A stretch of 64,000 nucleotides of DNA from Serendipita indica DSM 11827 (Eukaryota > Basidiomycota > Agaricomycetes > Sebacinales > Serendipitaceae): the NCBI GenBank assembly GCA_910890315.1, contig CAJVGD010000001.1:2356001-2420000 (forward strand). The letters run 5' to 3'. A program made the position numbers and the translations under genes. The notes beneath the pieces are model-generated. The model did no database searches and was not told the DNA's origin. It saw only the letters and a program-made list of their open reading frames with translations. Every line of letters starts with the position of its first letter. The first letter of the stretch is position 1. Positions 56,215-64,000 of the stretch are shown in pieces.

Positions 56215-57971
56215 ATGACTCTGCTCCGACTTTTTGTTGTCTGTGTCCTGAGTACACTCGTACTGTGCTCAGAGATGCACGACACCCATCCACTCCACAA
56301 GAAACACGCTAACCCGTCTCAGCCGCACAAGCACATTGCCCGCAATCACCTCCACAGACTCTCCAAGCGCAAAAAGATGCTCGCGTCTGTCCTGCCATAC
56401 TCGCCAGCCTCTCCACTCATCACCAGTCCACTCATCTTTGACAAGTATGCCAAATCCTCTGCTCACTATCAGTCAAACGTCTTCCCACACCTCACCGCAC
56501 CCTCGGGCGCATGGGAGATGGAGACGGCAGATTGGTGGACATCCGGTTTCTATCCGGGCACACTCTACCTATTACACGAACGCAAGACGTTTTGCACATC
56601 GTCCTCCGCCGCCGTCGGAAGAAACGGCGCAGACGTCGACTGGTTAACGCGCGCTCGTCAGTGGAGGTTTGTCGCTTTTTCTTCCCGGAGTTGCTTATCC
56701 CCGCTATTCCAAAACATTCCGACTGCACATTCACACGCGCCCACTCTCCGTTTCCATGAATACTGATTCCGGCTTCTCGATAGCAATGGCCTCGGACCGC
56801 TCCAAAAGAAAAACACGGTTGGCCACGACACGGGATTCCTCGCATACCCATACGTCTCCGAACTCGAAATGTAATGTTGAGATACCAAACCGGGAAAAGT
56901 ATTGCTCACAGAGTCCAATAGCAATCCATCGAATCAAACAGCTCTCGAGGGCGTGAGAGCGTTTGCACAACTCCTCGCAGACCGCTTCTCTTCTGTCGTC
57001 GGCTGCACACGCAGCTGGGAAAGTAACGCACCCAATTTTTTGGTACGCTTTTGTTGGTCTGGCACAGCCTTGAAGGGAAAGGGTGGCTGGGCTTGGCATT
57101 TCAGATTTTTATTGACGGACGGCGCGATAGGTTATTATGGATAATATGATGAACCTGGAGCTTCTATACCTGGCCGGCAGACTGTTCAACTTGCCGCATT
57201 ACTTTGACATTGCCAATGCGCACGCGACGACAACGTCAAAGCATCACCTCCGACCGGATGGTACGAGTCCTTCCCTCCAAGATGTCCGGTTCTATTCGCT
57301 CACTCAGCACACAGCGTCGTCTTACCACGTCGTCAACTACGACGAGAACACGGGTGCCGTCACGAGACGATATACCGCCCAGGGTTTCGCAGACTGGTCG
57401 ACGTGGTCTCGTGGACAAGCGTGGGGGCTCTATGGGTTCGCATCCATGTACAATTTGACACAAAATGCGCTCTATCTCCATACGGCGCGCGCAATGGGTC
57501 AACGATGGTTGACGCGTCTTGCAGAGGATCCGTCTGGTATCCCGAAATGGTCCGTCTCTCTCTCTTTCCCACACAGTACTTTCGTTGTCTTACTCGTTGT
57601 GGTGTAGGGACTTTGACGCGCCAGAGCCCGCGTCCAAGGACACGTCTGCCGCTGCCATTGCGTCCACTGGGTTCCTGTACCTCTACCACGCCGAACTCTC
57701 GACTTCAAACTACACTGGTGCCGCGTTTTGGCGTGACAGTGCACTCACTGTCCTCTCGCGCACGGCCGACCGGTATTTCCAGCAAAATCCGCAATGGGAC
57801 GCCATTCTCTCCAATGGCACGTCGAATCATCCAAGCGGCAAGGTCGATTCGGGTATCGTCTATGGTGTGTTTCTCCTTGTCGGTCATACCTAGCTCATGC
57901 GGTTTGTAGGCGATTATTATTTTGTCAAGGCCGGGAATATGCTCCTCAACTTGGGTCTAGCGAGCTGCTGA
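56215..57971 (+). CDS. Glycoside hydrolase family 88 (unsaturated glucuronyl hydrolase), possibly frame-broken
   Basis: A signal peptide (MTLLRLFVVCVLSTLVLC) indicates secretion. Exons are 56215-56666, 56784-56870, about 56900-57042, 57131-57260, 57315-57549, 57608-57864 and 57910-57971. GH88 landmarks in order are ADWWTSGFYPGTLYLLHE, VGHDTGFLAYPYV, VIMDNMMNLELLYLAG, RPDASSYHVVNYD, TWSRGQAWGLYGFASM and DSGIVYGDYYFVKAGNMLL. The family removes unsaturated uronic acid residues left by polysaccharide lyases. Between exons 2 and 3 (56865-56900) the reading frame meets a stop (CTC GAA ATG TAA), and the only apparent intron there would be 29 nt. This is either a two-indel lesion making a pseudogene, a sequence error, or an exceptionally short intron. 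Everything else is intact. Confidence 0.75.
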
Positions 57972-58287
57972 GAAGATCTGGTTCTCTGTCGATTCATCAT
58001 GGGCATTTTGCGGTCACGGCTTACCGACGACGCAACGCGGTTGGCGTCATTGGATGAACTTTTGGTGTATTAACGAATTGTATCACGCACTAATAGAGAA
58101 ACGCCTTAGAATGATGCATTACGTAAACCGTGATTCATTGCCACGTCCTATTACTATCCGGAGCCTAATGTCCTTACACTGTATCAAAGAAGACTATGGT
58201 AAAGAATGGGCCTTATGGGCGTTCCAACCTCATACACCTGGGTCCAAGATTCTGAACTTGACCTTTATATATACCCCTGGGTGAACG

Positions 58288-60405
58288 CTAGTTTTGCCGA
58301 GATCCCAGTGAATGACCAAAGTGCTGAATCGCGATATAATTGAGCTGCTCTGCGCTTTCGTTACCTGTGAGCGATATTTGCAGCGTACATACGCGCTTCC
58401 TACCACCAGTTGAGAATGGGTACATATTTTTGTCGTGCCCGTAGTCTGCTTTTGGCTCGCTCTGGAGCTGAAACAAAGTGAGATATGTGGGCTTGTTGAT
58501 GAATGGCAAAGAAGAAGAGGATTGCTCGAATAAAAACCACAGGATAGCGAAAAGGACAGTACTGGGGGCTTCGATGACTTGGATTTTCTTCGCGTTTGCG
58601 AAGAGTGCGGCAATAGCGTCCTCGAGAATATTTGTCGGTTCACGTAGTTGAGCATACGGAAAGCTCAGATCCAATATAACGAGTCTGTGTAGGCTCTCTA
58701 ATGAGAGGTTGGATATAGCAGAGAGTGCCGTCGACCCGTCATCCCACCGCGTTATGAGTTCGAGTGTATGGAGGGATGGCAGGCAGAGAGGGATGATGCG
58801 CGTGGTGAGCGGACCAATGGTGAGAGTCTGTAGATCTGCCCACATTTCCGCCTCTATAATGTCATTTGAGTGCTTTAGCTGACCCACTGGCACCCATTCT
58901 TCCTGTTGGAAATCCCACTGAAAGCAATCTTCGAGATGGACCTCGTGTGCTTTGCCAAGACCCGGGAGGCTTGGGAGAAAGCAATCGGATAGAAGAATTG
59001 TCTTGAGTGAGTTGTTACGCGTTTGGAATATTGGTGGAATTTGGGAGTAGTTAAAGGTAGGCCTTGTAGATCTGGTCCACCCGACATGTTCCAACTCGAG
59101 TGATTCGAGGAATCGCAGGTCAAGGTTAAATATCGTGTTGAGAAGCGAGTTAGCTAAAGCGCGTGCGTTGCCATTGAGGTGACTCATGAATGTGACAAAG
59201 TTGGGTGGCATGGATAGTCGAAAGCTCCTATACCTACAACGTGAGACCACCCCATTGAGCTCCGTCATCAAGAGAGCCACACCCCCTAGATAGGCCAGAA
59301 CGCCTCCATTGAAGTGATGGTTATCGTCAAAACCACATTTTGACTTGGGTGAGACGATGTATTGTTGGCCTTGGATACTGATATCTGTTAGAAATCGGGC
59401 GCGAATACAGTATCTTCGAATCCGTGCCATCCACTTGTTGACATCGTGAGCATTGACAAGCGTGATATAAACCTTGGCCCATATACTCTCGTAGCACTCA
59501 GCTGTGCATTTCCAGTATCTGCATACTTGAAGCAGTGTTTCAGGGGTTGCAAATGGGGAACGACTGGTGTCCCGCCGCAGATTTTCTGCATAAAAGTCGA
59601 ATATTCGCTGAAGAATGCTTTGAGGTAGATTATTAACGTGGGATGAGCCGTTGAGAAAAACATTGAAGAGGTGAACGATCTGTCTGTCTGGCACCAAATA
59701 GTTGGTGTCCAGTAAGTTGAAGCCTTCGACACCATTCTCGTGTAGTGACAACACCGGAGATTCGTCTAAAACAGTCAATCCTGGGAGAGGTTTTGAGACA
59801 GGTCGAGGAGATAATGGGTTAGCAGAGGAAGGGCCTGTGTGTAGACCAAGGTGCGAAGTGGCAAATGTCGCAGGGTTTCGAGGGAGAGCTTCAAGGCGAT
59901 AATTAAAGGGCACCGCCGGAGAAGCCTGTTGGGATGTAGTTATCATCATCCCTGGTGATGCACTCCAGTTGGTGTACGGAGAGGCCCCGACAGAGCCCAA
60001 AGGCATATACTCAGGTGATGCCTGTTGTGATGTTGTTACCATGAAAGCAGGAGAAGCCGAGTAGTTGCTCCATGGCGAAGCTTGAACGGATGGCGAGGCA
60101 TTGACAGAGCCTAATGGTGTATAAAACGGAGTCGACTTCTGCGATGTGGCTCCCATAAGACTAGGAGAAGCCGAGTAGCTACTCCATGGCGAATAGGACG
60201 CATCATTTGGCGAGGCGCCGTAGTCTATATGCCGCTGCGGCGCGCGAGGTAATGGTCCTGGATCGTTATCGTACCCCTCTGACTCCTCTTGACTCATGAT
60301 AGGGACTATTTCATCCATTGGGCCGTCGATATAACCGTACCAGGAAGGCCCAGATTCAGAAGAGACGGTTAAAGTTTGAGCACCACTCTTCTCCCTCTTC
60401 ACCAT
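58288..60405 (-). CDS. F-box-like LRR protein with SASPxxMxTTSQQ repeats, intact copy
   Basis: A single exon; the ATG at 60405 (MVKREKSGAQTLTVSSE) is preferred over an upstream non-ATG frame. The N-terminus has three or four copies of a Ser/Pro repeat (YSASPSLMGATSQKSTP, YSASPAFMVTTSQQASP, WSASPGMMITTSQQASP) separated by PLGSVxASP. The F-box-like region follows at about residues 255-320 (NNLPQSILQRIFDFYAENL ... LLQVCRYWKCTAE). LRR-like segments come after (FLESLELEHVGW, LKTILLSDCFLPSLPGL, LQTLTIGPLTTRIIPLCL). The C-terminus is NESAEQLNYIAIQHFGHSL. A likely SCF ubiquitin-ligase adaptor. It is convergent with the GH88 gene and part of a duplicated unit with the copies at 60692 and 63763. Confidence 0.8.
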   Translation of the reverse strand: MVKREKSGAQTLTVSSESGPSWYGYIDGPMDEIVPIMSQEESEGYDNDPGPLPRAPQRHIDYGASPNDASYSPWSSYSASPSLMGATSQKSTPFYTPLGSVNASPSVQASPWSNYSASPAFMVTTSQQASPEYMPLGSVGASPYTNWSASPGMMITTSQQASPAVPFNYRLEALPRNPATFATSHLGLHTGPSSANPLSPRPVSKPLPGLTVLDESPVLSLHENGVEGFNLLDTNYLVPDRQIVHLFNVFLNGSSHVNNLPQSILQRIFDFYAENLRRDTSRSPFATPETLLQVCRYWKCTAECYESIWAKVYITLVNAHDVNKWMARIRRYCIRARFLTDISIQGQQYIVSPKSKCGFDDNHHFNGGVLAYLGGVALLMTELNGVVSRCRYRSFRLSMPPNFVTFMSHLNGNARALANSLLNTIFNLDLRFLESLELEHVGWTRSTRPTFNYSQIPPIFQTRNNSLKTILLSDCFLPSLPGLGKAHEVHLEDCFQWDFQQEEWVPVGQLKHSNDIIEAEMWADLQTLTIGPLTTRIIPLCLPSLHTLELITRWDDGSTALSAISNLSLESLHRLVILDLSFPYAQLREPTNILEDAIAALFANAKKIQVIEAPSTVLFAILWFLFEQSSSSLPFINKPTYLTLFQLQSEPKADYGHDKNMYPFSTGGRKRVCTLQISLTGNESAEQLNYIAIQHFGHSLGSRQN

Positions 60406-60691
60406 ACCCAGATACACAAATGAAATGACTACGAGTACACTTCAATATAGTAACGGATCTGAACTTTAACATCCAGGCCTCACATCCTCTGGTCAAATTT
60501 CAGGCTACTCTCCTCGATGGTCTTCCAACCCTCGCTTACTCGTAACTCAGCATCGTTGGATGAAATATTAGTGTATTAGTGAGTTGTATCACGCACCAAT
60601 AGGGAAATCTCTGAAAATGACGCGTAATGTAAACGCGGTCTTTCAATTCTTACTACATGAATGACAGGGATTTGATCGGTATACGCTATTG
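60406..60691. other. Duplicated flank between F-box copies
   Basis: The left part resembles the 5' flank of the next F-box copy (about 62750-62880). The right part (about 60545-60660: ATCGTTGGATGAA ... GCACCAATAGG) resembles 58040-58140 and 63580-63690. The repeat units therefore abut here. Confidence 0.6.
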
Positions 60692-62749
60692 TTAGAGGGG
60701 AATATGACAGGGAAGTGAAACACGAAAGTAATTAAGCGCAAGATCATTGAGCTGCTCTGCACTCTCGGTGCCAGTCAATGACACCTCCAGGTTCTCCTCG
60801 CGTTCGCGTAGAGTGAGACCTTTTGGTTTATCGACAAATGAAGGAGGATGTGCATGCAGAAGGTTGAGAATGCCCAAAAGGAGAACTCTCGGGCCATCAA
60901 TATATCTAATATTATTCGCCTTCGCAAAGAGTGTGGTAATTCCGTGCTCAAGGCCGTATATTGTGGATTTAGCGGGCCGTCGGAGAAGAGGATGCCTCTC
61001 ATGTGACATAATGAAGGTTTTCAAGTTCCGTAGGGAGAGGTCAGAGATAAAGAGGAGTACTGTAGATACGTTGGAGACCCCGATTAGCTCTAGAGTATGC
61101 AAGGAAGGGAGGGAAAGAGGAATAATGTGCTTAATGAGCGGACCGATTGTGAGTGTTTGCAGGTATGGCCAGATTTGCATTCCTGAGTGGCTATTTGAGT
61201 CACTTCTCTGGCAGATTGGCCGCCACTGTCGACTTGGTGGGTCCCAGTAGTGACAGTCTATCAGGTGGAGCTCGTTGGAGTCAACTAGATTTGGAATATG
61301 TGGGAGAAAGCAATTCCGTAAACGAATTATTTTGAGTGAACTCCTTAGTCCGAATATATATGCAATTCGGCGGTAGTCGTAGCCCCTGGGTAAAATCCAT
61401 CCAACATTTTCCAGCTCAAGCGATTGGAGGATTTGCAGATTAAAGTGGAATATGACACTGAGGTTCATGCTCGCTATCACTCTTGCATAGTCATCGAGTT
61501 CCTCAATGTGTAGGACAAAATTGGGTGGCATGGAGAGGCGAAAGCCGTTATACCTACAATGAGGGCTGCTTTTATGGATCAGCGAAGCCAAGGTAGCTAT
61601 ATCCCCAAGATTGGGTAGTACCATCGCATTCTTGAGTTGACGGTGACCGTTCGAGCTAATGAGTCGCCGATCTTGGATACTGACATCTGTTAGAATCGTG
61701 CTCGAACGGAATATCTTTTAATCCTCCCTATCCACTTTATAACGTCACGTTTGTCAATAAGCGTAATGTAGACCTTTGCCCATATACTTTCGTGGTGTTC
61801 GGCTACATTTTTCCAGTGCTTGCAGACTTGGAGTAGTGTTTCAAGGTTTGCAAATGGAGAACGACTTGCGTCTCGCTTTAGGCTGTCCGCATAGACGTCG
61901 AATATTCTCTGAAGAATGTTTGGTGGAAGGTTACTAGCGTGTTGTGAGTAGGTATGGGGATCAAGTGAAGGCCAGGTGATTCCATTAACCCATTCATCAC
62001 GGCTAGCTAGTGCCGACGAGCTGGCGTCCGGGTTAATGACGTTATCTTCAAGAGAACGCTGTAGAGATCCCACTGGACCAAGTGGAGGGAATGAATATTC
62101 GTCAATTACTGTCAAGCTTGGGAGAGGCTTGAAGACCCGTCGACGAAGCCGGTCACCCAGGGAACTACGTGCGTGGGTCAGTCGGCGGAGGGGATAATGG
62201 CGTGAGACGGTTAGGAGCAGCTTCGAGCGCATGGACCGATACTGCTGGAGATGCGTATTGGGACGTAGTTATCATCATTCCCGGCGATGCGCTCCAGTTG
62301 CTGTATGGAGACGCATTGACAGAACGAAGCAGTGTGTAGCGGAGACACCTGCTGGGATGTTGTGATCATGAGGCTAGGTGAGGCCGAGTAGTTACTCCAC
62401 GGCGAAGCGTGAGCGATATACGGAGAGGCGTTGACAGATGGCGTATGGTGTGGAGCCGACTGATGAAAATTTGTCCCTATGAGACCGGGGAAGCCCAGTA
62501 GTTGTTCCATAAGGGGTCCCGTGCGACATACGGGGAGGCGCCGTGTTCTACAAGCAGTTGCGAACCGAGAGGTGAGCGTCCTGGATCACTATCATGATTG
62601 AGCGAGTCCCTTGACCAGTAATCAGAATGATTGAATCCATTATGGTCGTAGATGCAAATGCAGCGATGAACGCACAAGCAAAGAGACGTCAAAATCTCAG
62701 AACCACTCACCTCCCCTGTATTATAGTTACAAGGACAACGAAATACCAT
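60692..62749 (-). pseudogene. F-box-like LRR gene, frame-disrupted copy
   Basis: Collinear with the intact gene at 58288-60405. The N-terminal repeats (YSASPSLMITTSQQVSP) are spread over two frames between 62749 and 62211. The F-box part (LPPNILQRIFDVYADSLKR ... LLQVCKHWKNVAE) is in the frame 62232-61690. The LRR part (LQSLELENVGW, LKIIRLRNCFLPHIPNL, LQTLTIGPLIKHIIPLSL) is at 61624-60692. At 61690 the intact copy reads CGATTTCTAACAGAT and this copy CGATTCTAACAGAT: loss of one T creates an immediate stop. Further changes lie near 62210 and 62500. At least three frame changes make it a pseudogene, though the C-terminal 310 codons remain open. Confidence 0.75.
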
Positions 62750-62904
62750 GTCGAGTACACTTCACCACACTAAAAGTCCGGCCATTCACGTTCAGTCCTC
62801 ACACCCTCTCCAAAGTTTAGGCTATTCTCCTCGCTAGGGTCTTCCGGCTCTTACCAAGTCGTAGCTCAACATCGTCGTGCCATCAAATCAAATATAAAGA
62901 AAAC

Positions 62905-63515
62905 GAGCTGTCACGAGACGGTACCGTTCAAGGATCAGCCTCTGGGAGAAGTGGGCGAGCGTGGGTCCCTATGAGATTGTGGACATGTACAACTTGACAC
63001 GGAACGCACTATATCTCAAAACAGCGCGTGAAATGGGTCAACAGTGAAAGACACGTCTCATAGAGGACCCATTTAGTATCCCGAAGTGGTCCACTCCCTC
63101 CCTAGTGATACTCTCTTTGCCTGACGTTGGACCAAGGACTTTGATGCACCAGAGTCCGCGTCAAAGGACACGTCCGCCGCTGCCGTCGCGCCTACAGGGT
63201 TCCTGTACCTCTACCACGCCGAACTTGTCCAATGCGAATTACACCGGTGCCGCGTTTTGGCGCTACAGTGCGCTCATTGTCCTCTCGCGCACGACTGATT
63301 GGTATTTCCAGCGCAGCGGAGTCCGCAAAAGGACGCCATTCTCTCCAATGGCACGTCGAATCATCCGAGCGGCAAGGTGAATTCGGGTATCGTCTACGGT
63401 GCGTCCTTCCTTGTCGGTCGAAACTAGATTGAGTGTTAATGGGTTTGCAGGCGATTATTAGTTCGTCACCAAGGCAGGGAATATGCTCCTCAACTTGGGT
63501 CTAGCGAGCTGCTGA
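62905..63515 (+). pseudogene. GH88 3' remnant from a segmental duplication
   Basis: Matches about 57355-57971 of the GH88 gene: NLT(R/Q)NALYL(K/H)TAR(E/A)MGQ, then the exon starting FDAPES(A/P)SKDTSAAA, then ANYTGAAFWRYSALIVLSR, then the final exon. Only the 3' third of the gene is present. Stops and indels are scattered through it: TGA after MGQQ, TAG in the last exon (GATTATTAGTTCG), and frame changes near 63105-63230. Non-functional. Confidence 0.8.
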
Positions 63516-63762
63516 AGTTTGGTTTCCTGTCGATTCATCATGGGCATTTTGTAGTTACGGCCAACCTACGACGTGACGCTCTTGGCATCGTTGGGTGAAC
63601 TTTTGGTGTACTAACGAATTGCATTACGTACTAATAGGGGAATTCTCAGAATGTAAACGCAATATCGTGATTCATTGCCAGGTCCTATTACCACAAAAAT
63701 GAAATAAAAAAACAGAAAACGTAGTGCCCTGTAGCGGCACTATCATCTCGCCAATTTCCAAA

Positions 63763-64000
63763 CTACACCCCGTCGGAACGTCTCAGTGGACGGCCAAAGT
63801 ACTTGAGCGAAATAGTACTGAGCTGCTCTGCATTCTCGTGACCCCTGAGCTGAATATGTTGCTTGTAGATGTACTCCCAGCTGAGAGTTGGGCCAGGCTG
63901 TCGCGCATGAGCTGTATTTGAGCCTTGGTGTCGTCCCCGAACAGGGTGAGGCCTGTTTGTTCGTTTGTGGATGAGAAAGAGGAATAGAACCGCTGGAATA
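63763..64000 (-). CDS. F-box-like LRR gene, C-terminal end only (runs off the right edge)
   Basis: On the minus strand the end reads KQHIQLRGHENAEQLSTIS, LKYFGRPLRR, stop at 63763. It aligns with the C-termini of the two copies to the left (LTGNESAEQLNYIAIQHFG; LTGTESAEQLNDLALNYF). The rest lies beyond position 64000, so I cannot say whether this third copy is intact. Confidence 0.6.
   Translation of the reverse strand, partial: IPAVLFLFLIHKRTNRPHPVRGRHQGSNTAHARQPGPTLSWEYIYKQHIQLRGHENAEQLSTISLKYFGRPLRRSDGV

Larger units (their letters stand above)
57355..63763. repeat. Tandem segmental duplication of the GH88 3' end plus F-box gene
   Basis: Three related units can be traced: GH88 3' end, spacer and F-box gene (57355-60540); spacer and F-box pseudogene (about 60540-62880); GH88 remnant, spacer and F-box end (62905 onward). 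The spacer (TTGGATGAACTTTTGGTGTA, then AACGAATTGTATCACGCAC) is recognisable at about 58045, 60550 and 63588. Confidence 0.75.

Noticed and set aside
56511-57590. Minus-strand frames over the GH88 gene
   Set aside because: Arg-rich shadows of the coding strand without domains.
1-64000. Transposons, virus-like elements, tRNA or rRNA genes, CRISPR arrays
   Set aside because: None recognised by eye. No reverse transcriptase, integrase, transposase or capsid motifs were seen in the translated frames, and the repeats present are explained by tandem gene duplication. I could not run tRNA or repeat-finding software.

Overview
This window looks like nuclear DNA of a filamentous basidiomycete, most likely an Agaricomycete; a Rhizoctonia/Ceratobasidiaceae-like fungus is my guess from the families present. 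Genes are split by very short GT-AG introns (mostly 45-60 nt). There are DUF6533 seven-helix proteins, single-exon F-box proteins and a fungal GH88 hydrolase. I recognised no transposon, retroelement, virus-like element, rRNA, tRNA or CRISPR array, but I did no covariance or profile search.

Layout. (1) 1-1990, minus strand: most of a Rap1-type Myb telomere protein gene that runs off the left edge. (2) 3.0-39.2 kb: a cluster of 14 related zinc-finger genes, mostly on the plus strand, with clear tandem pairs at 9.95/12.65 kb and 17.2/19.3 kb. Thirteen of them share an unusual gene structure: a phase-2 intron lies inside the codon of the second cysteine of a C2H2/C2HC finger. The naive reading frame therefore ends in Trp-stop and the finger exists only after splicing. 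Two genes carry this intron in two consecutive fingers, so one finger repeat is a symmetric 2-2 exon. (3) 40.0-40.8 kb: a single-pass membrane protein of unknown role. (4) 41.7-55.2 kb: five DUF6533 membrane-protein genes, four at a regular spacing of about 2.4 kb with a shared TATA block. In all five, reading frame and splice signals require a 2-nucleotide micro-exon after a 35-nt exon. An F-box gene sits between copies 4 and 5. (5) 56.2-64.0 kb: a GH88 gene followed by a local tandem duplication that carries F-box genes and a GH88 remnant. One F-box copy is broken and the last runs off the right edge.

Taken together, most of the window consists of lineage-specific gene families growing by tandem duplication, with copies at different stages of decay. 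The two most interesting things are the split-cysteine zinc-finger family and the conserved 2-nt micro-exon. Both would be mis-modelled by routine gene prediction. Exon coordinates below come from hand-reading splice signals and comparing copies with each other; no transcript evidence was available.
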